Assembly: GCF_900110995.1 (NCBI RefSeq)
Contig: NZ_FOJF01000001.1
Coordinates: forward strand, 1,381,199 to 1,445,198
Reading direction: 5' to 3'
DNA: 64,000 nucleotides
From: Chitinophaga sp. YR573
GTDB lineage: Bacteria; Bacteroidota; Bacteroidia; Chitinophagales; Chitinophagaceae
Made by a program: the position numbers and the translations under genes. Positions within the stretch are counted from its first letter, which is position 1, and each line of letters begins with the position of its first letter. Under the pieces are notes generated by a model. That model was not told the origin of the DNA. It made no database searches and worked only from the letters and a program-made list of their open reading frames with translations. Below, piece after piece: positions 44,926-53,971 of the stretch.

Positions 44926-45039
44926 AACGATGTATTTACCTGTATTCATAAATATAAGTATAATCTTATTTATTATCAGGATAGATGATATCCCGGATAT
45001 TATATCTTTATAATAAGTTTTAAAACCCATAAACACGCT

Positions 45040-45384
45040 ATGAGTATAAGTATTCCTTTTCAAACAATCGATTGGTCTGAAATCCCCAAAACAGTACATG
45101 CAGGTGAAACGGGCACAGCTTACTGGCAAACACTTCAATTTCCGGGGTTAAGAATCCGGATAGTGGAATATTCACCGGGGTATATTGCCGACCATTGGTG
45201 CAAGAAAGGGCATATCGTACATTGTTTAGAGGGGGAATTCATAAGTGAATTACAAAATGGCGAAAGCGCCATCCTGGCCAAGGGAATGACCTACGTTGTT
45301 TCGGATGAACTGAGTTCTCACCGCTCTGTATCTGCAAATGGAGTAAAACTGATGATCATTGACGGGGATTTCCTGAAGGCGTAA
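45040..45384 (+). CDS. Small DHCW-motif cupin-fold protein
   Basis: A 114-residue single-domain cupin-like protein. The core reads VEYSPGYIADHWCKKGHIVHCLEGEF followed by GMTYVVSDELSSHRSVSANG, giving the two-motif barrel with possible metal ligands (His in ADHWC and in GHIVHC). It belongs to the group named for its DHCW motif, whose function is unknown. Divergent from the NIF3 gene; the 114-base gap between them contains a near-consensus -7 box (TATCTTTA about 45003-45010). Confidence 0.75.
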   Translation: MSISIPFQTIDWSEIPKTVHAGETGTAYWQTLQFPGLRIRIVEYSPGYIADHWCKKGHIVHCLEGEFISELQNGESAILAKGMTYVVSDELSSHRSVSANGVKLMIIDGDFLKA

Positions 45385-45466
45385 TCCTGTTCATTATATT
45401 CATTATTGCCTTATAACGAACAAAAATGTTCGCTGGTTTGTAAGAAATGGCAAAATTCAAAATACC

Positions 45467-46873
45467 ATGAAGAACAAACCAAGCCTTTTAACTGCCTTTA
45501 TTACCCTATTTGTCATAACAATTGTTGCATATAATTGCGGCAATAACCCTCCCCCCAAAGGCCACGGCCCCGAAATTGATTCTGTTCTAACAGAGGACTA
45601 CGGTGCATTCCAAAACCACCGGGATTCTGTACCATCAAAAGAGCAATATCCTGATTCTCTTTTTGTACTCAGTCACGATTATCCAGCAAGTGTTACTCCT
45701 GTTGTAAATCCTCCCTGGCAGCAGGCATTAAATGGTCAGCCTATTTCTGCATCAAATGTATTTGCTTACATGGATTCATTAAAAAGCTATGTGGCCCCGA
45801 ATGTATTGCCTTTTTTCACTAACAATAAAGGATGGACTGCTGCTAAATATGGCTGGTTCCAGGAACCCTGGCTGGGATCACAAAGAGAAGCCATACTGGG
45901 AACTTACTTAGGCAACGGAAATCCGGCTAATATGTTTAAAACGTTGAAAGAAGATGAAGCCGGATATGCCCTGGTTTTATATGATTCAACAGCAGGTTAC
46001 ACTGTAGGGCAGATCTGGGGAAAAACAGGACAAAAAGTGAACCTGTTGAATGATGCGGCACAGTTCACAGAAGGCAGTGTTATCGTAAAATTTGCCTTTT
46101 CAAATGTTAATGCTCCATACTGGCCCGTACTGAAAGACGCACAAACCTTTTATGTGTATGATACCATCCCTACAATGGAGAATCCGAAAAGAGGCTATCA
46201 GATGCGTAAAGTCAGTTTTTTCCAGATGGACGTTATTGTAAAGGATAGTAAAACATCTCCGAAAACCGGATGGGTATACTCCACTTTTGTATATGACATG
46301 GATGCTCCGGGTAATATGTGGGATAAAATGGTTCCATTAGGCGCCATGTGGGGTAATGATCCGGACGTTAACAGCACCCTTCATCCGGATCAAAAACTGT
46401 ATGAAACAGTAATTAATGCCCAGGCACCGGCATATAGTAAAGAAACATTAGGTTGGGGAGGAAGATTAAGCGGACCAAATGATGGTGCTGTAGCGCAGGT
46501 AGCTTATGATATTGTTACAAAACAGCCGTATAAAAACCTGGCTTTATCTTCCTGTATGAGTTGCCATAGCCCTGCACAGGATACATTTAAATCATTCCTG
46601 TTACCGGCTCCATTCCCAACATCAGACAGCTTAATTGTGTTTACTCCTGGTAGTCCGGAATGGAAGTTATGGTTTAGGGATAATGCTGGTAATGTACCTT
46701 TCGATGCAGGACAGGTAGGAATGGATTATGATATGGTAATGGCATTTAAATCTGTAGGTGCTTATGAACAGGCAAAGGCACCACCAACAGCAGCACCAAA
46801 CGTACTACTCAGAAACTTAGAGGCAGTGAGAAAATTCAGACGGCATAATACCAGAAGCAAATTCTGGCATTAA
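45467..46873 (+). CDS. Monohaem cytochrome c-like lipoprotein
   Basis: A 468-residue protein with an N-terminal hydrophobic segment and a lipobox-like VAYNC (Cys24), so probably an outer-membrane lipoprotein. Near the C-terminus is one haem c attachment motif, CMSCH (Cys363, Cys366, His367). The rest contains FQEPWLGSQREAILGTY and GWVYSTFVYD and has no family name that I can assign with confidence; similar large monohaem proteins occur in Bacteroidota. A distal Met ligand could be one of several in the last 80 residues. Electron-transfer role is inferred from the motif. Followed by a REPIN-like repeat. Confidence 0.75.
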   Translation: MKNKPSLLTAFITLFVITIVAYNCGNNPPPKGHGPEIDSVLTEDYGAFQNHRDSVPSKEQYPDSLFVLSHDYPASVTPVVNPPWQQALNGQPISASNVFAYMDSLKSYVAPNVLPFFTNNKGWTAAKYGWFQEPWLGSQREAILGTYLGNGNPANMFKTLKEDEAGYALVLYDSTAGYTVGQIWGKTGQKVNLLNDAAQFTEGSVIVKFAFSNVNAPYWPVLKDAQTFYVYDTIPTMENPKRGYQMRKVSFFQMDVIVKDSKTSPKTGWVYSTFVYDMDAPGNMWDKMVPLGAMWGNDPDVNSTLHPDQKLYETVINAQAPAYSKETLGWGGRLSGPNDGAVAQVAYDIVTKQPYKNLALSSCMSCHSPAQDTFKSFLLPAPFPTSDSLIVFTPGSPEWKLWFRDNAGNVPFDAGQVGMDYDMVMAFKSVGAYEQAKAPPTAAPNVLLRNLEAVRKFRRHNTRSKFWH

Positions 46874-46955
46874 AGAAGCAGGATAAAAATATTTGGCTAT
46901 TCAGGCTGTCAAAAGTAACTAATACGCCCTCGATATGTTTACGGCAAAACATAAT

Positions 46956-47116
46956 AGGCTCCGTTAGGAGCCCCGTGTTTGTAGCAAACGTATTAATCAA
47001 TTCAATTTGACTCCGTTAGGAGTCCCCTACTAACTCATATATAGGGGACTCCTAACGGAGTCTGTGTTTGTTATGTATTATGTTTTGCTACAAACACGGG
47101 GCTCCTAACGGAGCCT
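46956..47116. repeat. REPIN-like nested palindrome, copy 1
   Basis: Outer arms 46956-46988 and 47084-47116 are perfect 33-base reverse complements. They enclose a second perfect inverted repeat of 20 bases, 47009-47028 and 47043-47062. Each arm contains a short palindrome of the form gNctccgttaggagNc, four in total. The right arm is followed by ttttt. It has no ORF. Copies 2 and 3 share the sequence and the nesting. Confidence 0.9.
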
Positions 47117-47191
47117 TTTTAGTATCTACAAATACTTTTGATAGCCTGATTTTCTATTCCTGAGATAACTTCTTTTTCATATATTTATTAA

Positions 47192-48358
47192 ATGACTTTA
47201 TCTCAGTTAAAACAGGATATAATTGACAGATGGTTATCTGCTTATGATGAAGAAAATATACTGCCCCAGGCTGTAAAAACGGTCTATGCTCCAACTATCA
47301 GATTTGAATTAGGAGATTATAACAAAGATCAATTTGATGAATTAAGGATCCTTTCAACAGAAAGACTTCCTGGATATAATTTCATTTATGGACTGGATCA
47401 ATTCAACAGACCCTGTTATTTTGAATACCAGCGCCAGGATAAAGTGTCTAAAAAAGGCTATTATACTTATACAGACTCACTAATCGAATATATAGAGTAT
47501 GATGTTACAACAGCCTCCCCTTCCTGCATTCAGCGTATTATATATAAAGGGGATGAAAAAATCAGTTTCCAGTCAATAAGGATCAATGGAACAATAGATC
47601 CTGAATTACATGGAACAACCAAAACTGAGATCATGAATAATCTACTCAAAAATGAATATTCTCTTTTTTGCTGTTTTGAATTATATCATTACACAGATAA
47701 CAGGATCAGCACTGCTGACTGTTTGTACATCGCTCCGGCATCAGGTGAATATCAATTACAGAAGAAATATAATTATAATGACGCCGGAGAACTGGATGAA
47801 ATACTGGATACTTCCAGCGACAACAGTGTACTATACAGTTATGTAAAAACACCCACTAATATTACCTTACAGCAGTTGTCTGATCAGGTTTCCCAGCTAA
47901 TAGCTACAGAAATTATAGCCACACTGAAAACGGTGGAGATGACAACACCAATGGGGATATTAGAAATTGATTTCCAGTCAATCGGTACTTTCAGTCCGGT
48001 GATAGGTATTTTTTCTCAGCAACAACAGGAGGATATTGAGAAGCTACAAGGTGAAGACAGAGTAACAGAACTGTTTTATTTTGATAACGAACGAACGCTG
48101 GTGGAAGGCCGGTCATTTGAACGCTTACTCTGGGCTTTTATGAACGAAGTAAATATATTGGAAGATTATGATCTGGCGATTGCCATGGCCAGAAAAACAG
48201 CGTGGATACTGAATAATAATAAATTGAATAATGAGATTCCCATTACAAAAAATTTCATGGCTTATTCCACTGACTGGGATGTGGAAGCTAAAGACTTTAC
48301 CATTGTCTTAAAAGACTGCGGATTACCGGAAGAGGAAATTAACAAATGGAAAGATTAA
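47192..48358 (+). CDS. Unknown cytoplasmic protein flanked by palindromic repeats
   Basis: A 388-residue soluble protein with no signal peptide or membrane segment. The N-terminal part (LKQDIIDRWLSAYDEENILP) is helical; the middle is rich in Tyr and strands (NRPCYFEYQRQDKVSKKGYY); the C-terminal part (FERLLWAFMNEVNILEDYDLAIAMARK) is helical. I do not recognise a family. Its style resembles proteins encoded near polymorphic toxin or immunity loci, but no toxin is nearby. It is bracketed by REPIN-like copies 1 and 2, 75 bases before its start and 55 after its stop. Confidence 0.7.
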   Translation: MTLSQLKQDIIDRWLSAYDEENILPQAVKTVYAPTIRFELGDYNKDQFDELRILSTERLPGYNFIYGLDQFNRPCYFEYQRQDKVSKKGYYTYTDSLIEYIEYDVTTASPSCIQRIIYKGDEKISFQSIRINGTIDPELHGTTKTEIMNNLLKNEYSLFCCFELYHYTDNRISTADCLYIAPASGEYQLQKKYNYNDAGELDEILDTSSDNSVLYSYVKTPTNITLQQLSDQVSQLIATEIIATLKTVEMTTPMGILEIDFQSIGTFSPVIGIFSQQQQEDIEKLQGEDRVTELFYFDNERTLVEGRSFERLLWAFMNEVNILEDYDLAIAMARKTAWILNNNKLNNEIPITKNFMAYSTDWDVEAKDFTIVLKDCGLPEEEINKWKD

Positions 48359-48412
48359 AATAAAGAAAGAATACCAAATAAATAAGAAGGTGTGTTCTAG
48401 TAAGACATTAAA

Positions 48413-48571
48413 AGGCTCCGTCAGGAGCCCCGTGTTTGTAGAAAACATGTTAACCAACAAAATGCAGACTCCGTAGGAGTCCCCTAATTAGCGAATATCA
48501 GGGGACTCCTACGGAGTCAATTGAAGAGAATATAAACATTTGCTACAAACACGGGGCTCCTGACGGAGCCT
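48413..48571. repeat. REPIN-like nested palindrome, copy 2
   Basis: Outer arms 48413-48441 and 48543-48571 are perfect 29-base reverse complements; inner arms 48467-48485 and 48500-48518 are perfect over 19 bases. Compared with copy 1 the outer arm has gtca instead of gtta with the matching change tgac on the other side. The inner arm has gta instead of gtta, again changed on both sides. Confidence 0.9.
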
Positions 48572-48617
48572 ATTATGTTTTGCGAAATGCATTATGTTTT
48601 ACAGTAAACATATTGAA

Positions 48618-48643
48618 GGTGTATCAGTTATTTTAGATACACC
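48618..48643 (-). terminator. Terminator of the M16 peptidase gene
   Basis: Stem ggtgtatc (48618-48625) and gatacacc (48636-48643), just beyond the minus-strand stop codon at 48657-48659. On the minus strand it is followed by an AT-rich run. A probable intrinsic terminator. Confidence 0.5.
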
Positions 48644-48656
48644 CCCATGCTCCATT

Positions 48657-51446
48657 TTAATCGGAGGCCTTCTCCAGTACAAACACAAACGACTTCCCTT
48701 CATCAAAATATTTAGCAGCCATCTCTTTTATCTTTTCCGGTGTTACCTGCTTCAGCACATCATTATAATGCAATAACCCTGTAATATCTTCCCCTTCCCT
48801 GTTTTCATAAACGATCCTGTCCAGCCAGAAGCCATTATCTTTCAGCTTCAGTTCTATTGTCCGTTGTTGTTCAGCAATGAACTTTTCGACATTCTCTTTT
48901 GAAGGACCACTTTCTTTTATCTTCCTTAATTCATCTTTTACAGCGGCTACCAGTTTTTCTCTTTGCTGAGGAGAAGTAGTGAAACTAATATTCAGAGAAT
49001 AGCGATTCACAGGATATTTATAAGTAGCAGGCGTTACACTAACAGTATATACACCTCCCTCTTCCTCTCTCAGTCTTTCCAGCAATCTTATATGAAGGCA
49101 TTCTGATAAAGCATCCATCAACAGGTTCTCCTGCTGAGAATAATTGTATTGTCCTACATATGCCATTGCAACAGTTGCCTTGTCTTCTTTTCCCTTTTTG
49201 ATAACCGCTGAGAAGCCTTTATCAGGAGGATACAACCCCAGGTCCCGTGCCGTTTCCTTACGTCCGTTCGCAGGCAGGACTGACAGGTATTTAAGCAGCA
49301 ATGGCTCCATTTCTTCTACTGTAAAGCTGCCTACAATAGTAAATACAAAATCGGAAGCATCTGCAAAACGCTCTTTATAGATCGCTAATGCTCTATCTGC
49401 ATTGATAGTATTTATTCTTTCTACTGTAGCTGCCGTTTTACGGATATTGTTCCCATATAATAAAGTGTTGACAGTATCAATAAAAACATTGGCAGGATTA
49501 CTACGCCTGGTCACCACATTAGAACGTGCCTGTGCAATGCTGGCATTAAAAAAGTCCGGATCCAAACGGGGACTTGTAAAGTAAGCATAGATCAGTTCAA
49601 AAGCCTGTGGCAGATCCTCTTTCCCACTTACACCACTGATACCTTCATACCTTTCTGATATATAAGGAGCGATCTGCACATTTTTACCCGACAGATAATT
49701 TCTCAGCTGTACAGCATTATAAGTTCCTAATCCACTGGAACGCACAAGCGCCGTTGCATTACTGGCTGATTCATAATCAGCATCTGAATAAAGTGATGTA
49801 CCACCCGGACTATATGCATATAGCTGTATCTCGTTATTCTTAAATGTTGTTGGCTTAAGTACAACAGTTACACCATTACTTAATACCAGCGTTGTAGTAC
49901 CCAGCTGCTGGTCCTCCGTTTTCTTAATAATGCGACCAGCGGCCGGCAACTGCGCTGTTAAAGCCCCCTTGCCCAGATCTTCCTTGTAAGCAGCGACCTC
50001 CCCGTTTTGCACTGCGGAAATCCATGACAATACGGTTGTTTCAGATGGAAGTTGCGAAGAAGATGACACAACAAAAATATCCCGGTTGGTATCACGCTGA
50101 TATTCCCTGATAACATTATTGATCTCTTCCAATTTGATAGCAGGTACTATACGTGCTGCGGCATTGTGATAATATTCAATGCCCGGCGCAGGTGATTTAC
50201 CCAGGAAATAATTGAGGTACTGGTCTGCATAGGATTGAGATTTCTTTTTATTTTTCTCCAGGTAAAGGGCATCCATACCTTTCAGATAACTCTCCGTGGT
50301 CCTCTTCAGTTCTGCATCAGTAAAACCAAAACGTTTTACTTTTTCCATTTCTGTGTATACAGCTTTTACACCTCTTTCAATCTCTCCGGGTTTCAAAGTA
50401 ATATTCACTGTAAATGCGTCCAGACAACCATACAAATCTTCAAACCCATTACCTGCATTGATATAAGCAGGATCAGCCACACGTACGGCCTCAGCCAGTC
50501 TTGCATTCATCATGCGACTGTAAAAGCTATGGATCAGTTCCTTGCGGTAATCATCCTCTGTACGTACTTCCTGAACCGGGAACTTATGCAATACCCGCAG
50601 GTATGTACTCGTCATCTCGTTATCAGTAATAGCAAGGAAATGATTTTCTCCTTTCAGCGGGACCGTATATTGTTCACGTTTACGGATCTTTGCCGGACTT
50701 TTCAGATCAGAGAACAAACGCTTAATCTCTCTTTCCATTTTTGCTTCATCAATATCTCCCACAATGATGAGCGCCTGTAAATCCGGACGATACCAGTCTT
50801 CGTAAAACGTCCTGATTTCTTTATAGCTGAAATGATTCAGTACTTCATCTGTTCCGATAGGTACACGTTCTGCATAACGGGAATGATTCAGTATCAAAGG
50901 CATCGTCTGATCCTGAATACGTTGCTCTACCCCTGTTCTCAAACGCTTTTCTTCCAGGATGACTCCCCTTTCTTTATCGATCTCAGTACCTTCCAGTAAT
51001 GCTCCTTTTGCCCAGTCACGCATGATCTGTAATCCCTTCCCCAGCAATAAGCTATCGTCTGATGGCAGCGGCAGCTGGAAGATAGTCTCATCAAAAGTTG
51101 TATAGGCATTCAGGTCTGCACCGAAACGCACACCTGACTTCTGCAGATAATTTACCAGTTCGTTTTTAGGGAAATGAGTGGTGCCATTGAAATTCATGTG
51201 TTCCATGAAATGTGCCAGCCCACGCTGATTATCCGTTTCCAGTATTGAACCGACTTTATTGGCAAGATACATTACCACACGTCCTGAAGGCTCTGTATTC
51301 CTCTTAATGTAATATTGCATGCCATTGGCCAGTTTGCCCGTTTTTACTCCGGGGTCCAACGCAATCAACTTCTGTTTATCCTGCCCCAAAGCCACATGTG
51401 CGCATAACAGCAAAGTGGCCGACAGGTATCTTTTAAGCATCTTCAT
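48657..51446 (-). CDS. M16 family zinc peptidase, double-domain
   Basis: A 929-residue exported M16 (pitrilysin/insulinase) peptidase with signal peptide ending near VALGQ. The N-terminal half has the inverted zinc motif HFMEH (His79, Glu82, His83) in RGLAHFMEHMNFNGT, with the downstream Glu in the LLEGTEIDKERGVILEEK region. The C-terminal half is the inactive M16C-like partner (DFVFTIVGSFTVEEMEPLL). Such periplasmic enzymes degrade peptides or process proteins. It is encoded 3 bases after the gldFG-like gene on the same strand, so the two are probably co-transcribed. Confidence 0.92.
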   Translation of the reverse strand: MKMLKRYLSATLLLCAHVALGQDKQKLIALDPGVKTGKLANGMQYYIKRNTEPSGRVVMYLANKVGSILETDNQRGLAHFMEHMNFNGTTHFPKNELVNYLQKSGVRFGADLNAYTTFDETIFQLPLPSDDSLLLGKGLQIMRDWAKGALLEGTEIDKERGVILEEKRLRTGVEQRIQDQTMPLILNHSRYAERVPIGTDEVLNHFSYKEIRTFYEDWYRPDLQALIIVGDIDEAKMEREIKRLFSDLKSPAKIRKREQYTVPLKGENHFLAITDNEMTSTYLRVLHKFPVQEVRTEDDYRKELIHSFYSRMMNARLAEAVRVADPAYINAGNGFEDLYGCLDAFTVNITLKPGEIERGVKAVYTEMEKVKRFGFTDAELKRTTESYLKGMDALYLEKNKKKSQSYADQYLNYFLGKSPAPGIEYYHNAAARIVPAIKLEEINNVIREYQRDTNRDIFVVSSSSQLPSETTVLSWISAVQNGEVAAYKEDLGKGALTAQLPAAGRIIKKTEDQQLGTTTLVLSNGVTVVLKPTTFKNNEIQLYAYSPGGTSLYSDADYESASNATALVRSSGLGTYNAVQLRNYLSGKNVQIAPYISERYEGISGVSGKEDLPQAFELIYAYFTSPRLDPDFFNASIAQARSNVVTRRSNPANVFIDTVNTLLYGNNIRKTAATVERINTINADRALAIYKERFADASDFVFTIVGSFTVEEMEPLLLKYLSVLPANGRKETARDLGLYPPDKGFSAVIKKGKEDKATVAMAYVGQYNYSQQENLLMDALSECLHIRLLERLREEEGGVYTVSVTPATYKYPVNRYSLNISFTTSPQQREKLVAAVKDELRKIKESGPSKENVEKFIAEQQRTIELKLKDNGFWLDRIVYENREGEDITGLLHYNDVLKQVTPEKIKEMAAKYFDEGKSFVFVLEKASD

Positions 51447-51449
51447 ATT

Positions 51450-53738
51450 TTATCTTCTTTTCCTTCTTAAAAGCATAATTGCAACAGCGATTACTGTTAT
51501 ACCAGGCAGCACCACTAACAGGAACCACGTCATCATAGAAACACCATTGGCATTTGTCAGAATTGCATTATCGGTAGAAGGTTCCCTGTATGTATCAACA
51601 GGAAAATCATCAAACGAAAACCATCTGAATAACTCCATCATAAAAGTAAAATTACCTGTCTGAATATTGCTTCTCAGTAATTCTGCATTGCTCATAAAAT
51701 CAGCATCTCCGGATACCAGGATCCTCTGTTCTTTCTTATTTATATTTCTGGTAAGCCCTATCACTACCGGGAATGCACCCTTCTCATCATGTAAGACATC
51801 GCTGAATTCTACTGAACGCAGACTATCATCTATCTGGGCAGTTCTGCGGATTGAATTAAGCGTATTGGCAACAATGAGAGGCGTTACTTTAAATGCATTC
51901 GAAGAATCCCATGAAAGTGTTGCTACACCTGGAAAAACCATTCCTGCCATAAGACGCGGAGATGGTCTGGCACCCAGCAATTGCATTCCTTCCGGAGTAA
52001 GTGGTGCATGGAACAGGGATGGCGCAAAATCCTCACTTTTCTGTAGTATCACACCAGCATCCAGTTTCACGCCTATCAGGTCGAGTAAAGGCTTGATGAT
52101 ATCCCTGCGCTTTGGTTCTCCGGCAATAAGCAGATTACCTCCTGCATCGAGATAATTTTTTATCTTATTCATTTCTACAGATGAATAAGGAGTACCGGGA
52201 TCAGCGATTACTAATACTGCTACATCAGCGGGAAGATCTGCATCCTCAAGAGATAACTCATCCACATCAAATCCCTGATTTACCAAAGAACTACGGAAAG
52301 TAATTTCTGTAGTAGGCAATTTTATATCATTGTCACCCATTCTACGTATACTCCTTTCATTATGACCTTTCAGGAATATAGCTTTGGGTGGTATTACAGC
52401 CAGGCGTTTCAACGCAGCAGCAAACTCTTTCTCACTGGGTTGACGCATGATATCATCATACATCCGGAGATAAGCAGTTTTATTACCGTATTGTAAAATA
52501 CGCACCACTCTATTCTGCTCACTGCTCAGGTCGATTATTTTACGGATCTCCGCAGGAGAGAGGAAATCTTTGAAATCCAGCTTCATGGAAGCCGTCATTT
52601 TGCGGGCTACTTCTTTTACGGGTAATCCTTTATTACGCATGAACAATTCAACATTGTTAAACGCAGTATCGTAATAGTAAACATACTTCACATCTATATC
52701 ATGCTTAAAACGGAAATATTGGTCATACCGGGCTAAGTCTGTATTCCTGGAAGACGGCAATCCGGAATAATAGTTCTGGTCCAGTAAGTTTACATAAGTA
52801 GTCACCGTCAGCGGATCTTTCAGCTTACGCACGATCTCCTGCGTATTTGGGGTGAGTGTACGTCTTTTGTTGGCCGTCATATCTTTGTAAACGGTCAGCT
52901 GAGGACGGGCAGTAATATATCCGGTCAGCAGTGCCAGGGCGATAAGGGCGGTATAACGCGCCGATTTCAATGCCGGAGATTTAGACTCTCTGTCACCTTT
53001 AAGTTTCAGAATTGTAAGCCCAACAAACATGCAGATAACGATAACGAAATAGAACACATCTTTGCTGGTGATGAGCCCCTCTATAAACTCATCCACCCTT
53101 CCGGATATTGACAGAAAATAAGTAAGGTCCCTTACAAAATCAATGTCCTGCCATAAATTGCCTACATAATTCAAACCCGCCAGTAAAGCCAGTGTACTGA
53201 TAGCCGCCACTACCTGGTAAGTGGTGAGTGAAGACATAAACAGACCAATAGCCGAATAAGCGCAAATCTGCAAAAACAGTCCGATGATACCGGAACTAAT
53301 AAAAGACAGGTCCGCATCTTTAATAATAACTCCTGCGATGATTTCCAGCAGTACCAGGCAAAGCATCAGTAACACGCAATACGCTACCATTGCCAGGTAT
53401 TTCCCCCACACCACAGCGCTCACTTTTACAGGAGAAGAATATACAAGTTTGATAGAGCCACTACCAGTTTCCCGGCTGATCAGCCCCATCGTCAATAAAG
53501 GGATATACAAATACAGGTACTCCTTCATTTTTGTGAATACACCAACATACCCGGAAAAAAGAGTCCCTGTCATGCCGGAAGAACCCATTCCCATTTGCTG
53601 GGAGCGTTCCATCCGTTCTATCAGATGACTGAATTCCCAGCCGGATTGTATCATAAATATGACCAGCACCACCCAGGCAACAGGAGAGTAAAACAGATTG
53701 CTGAGTTCTAACCGGGCTATTCTGAAAGCAATTTTCAT
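51450..53738 (-). CDS. GldF-GldG fusion, ABC exporter membrane subunit
   Basis: A 762-residue protein. Residues about 1-240 form an ABC-2 permease with six helices (ARLELSNLFYSPVAWVVL at the start), matching GldF. From about 270 the GldG-type domain begins (LTVYKDMTANKRRTLTPNTQEIV), with a large periplasmic part and a last helix (MMTWFLLVVLPGITVIAVAI) near the C-terminus. With GldA this makes the ABC transporter first linked to gliding motility and T9SS function in Flavobacterium. Here GldF and GldG are one chain. The ATPase gene lies upstream on the same strand, separated by 233 bases containing REPIN-like copy 3. Confidence 0.85.
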   Translation of the reverse strand: MKIAFRIARLELSNLFYSPVAWVVLVIFMIQSGWEFSHLIERMERSQQMGMGSSGMTGTLFSGYVGVFTKMKEYLYLYIPLLTMGLISRETGSGSIKLVYSSPVKVSAVVWGKYLAMVAYCVLLMLCLVLLEIIAGVIIKDADLSFISSGIIGLFLQICAYSAIGLFMSSLTTYQVVAAISTLALLAGLNYVGNLWQDIDFVRDLTYFLSISGRVDEFIEGLITSKDVFYFVIVICMFVGLTILKLKGDRESKSPALKSARYTALIALALLTGYITARPQLTVYKDMTANKRRTLTPNTQEIVRKLKDPLTVTTYVNLLDQNYYSGLPSSRNTDLARYDQYFRFKHDIDVKYVYYYDTAFNNVELFMRNKGLPVKEVARKMTASMKLDFKDFLSPAEIRKIIDLSSEQNRVVRILQYGNKTAYLRMYDDIMRQPSEKEFAAALKRLAVIPPKAIFLKGHNERSIRRMGDNDIKLPTTEITFRSSLVNQGFDVDELSLEDADLPADVAVLVIADPGTPYSSVEMNKIKNYLDAGGNLLIAGEPKRRDIIKPLLDLIGVKLDAGVILQKSEDFAPSLFHAPLTPEGMQLLGARPSPRLMAGMVFPGVATLSWDSSNAFKVTPLIVANTLNSIRRTAQIDDSLRSVEFSDVLHDEKGAFPVVIGLTRNINKKEQRILVSGDADFMSNAELLRSNIQTGNFTFMMELFRWFSFDDFPVDTYREPSTDNAILTNANGVSMMTWFLLVVLPGITVIAVAIMLLRRKRR

Positions 53739-53775
53739 CTTAAAAAATTTATTTAATCTTATTCAATGTCGTTCA

Positions 53776-53967
53776 GTTAAGCTCCGTTAGGAGCTTCGTG
53801 TTTGTAGAAAATATTTATATCCTCTTTAATTGACTCCGTAGGAGTCCCCTAACTCGCGAATAATAGGGGACTCCTACGGAGTCTGTGTTTATTGTTTAAT
53901 GTGTTGCTACAAACACGGGGCTCCTAACGGAGCCTATTATGTTTTGTTACAAAAAATGGAGCTTAAC
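53776..53967. repeat. REPIN-like nested palindrome, copy 3
   Basis: Outer arms 53781-53807 and 53907-53933 pair over 27 bases with two G-T wobbles in the left arm (gagcttcg facing cggggctc). Inner arms 53832-53850 and 53865-53883 are perfect over 19 bases. A further perfect pair, gttaagctcc (53776-53785) and ggagcttaac (53958-53967), allows an alternative outermost stem. It lies between the ABC ATPase gene and the gldFG-like gene. Confidence 0.88.
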
Positions 53968-53971
53968 TAAA

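Noticed and set aside
44926..45138. N-terminal 71-residue extension of the NIF3 frame
   Set aside because: It overlaps the divergent cupin gene, has many Cys and Tyr without a known pattern, and the Tat-like signal starts at 44925.
45417..45432. Hairpin cgaaca-aaaa-tgttcg before the cytochrome-like gene
   Set aside because: Only 6 bp and no T tract; too weak to call a terminator.
46950..48575. Repeated hairpins as a possible CRISPR array or tRNA-like cluster
   Set aside because: The repeats are nested palindromes with variable loops and no regular spacers, and no cas gene or tRNA features are present.
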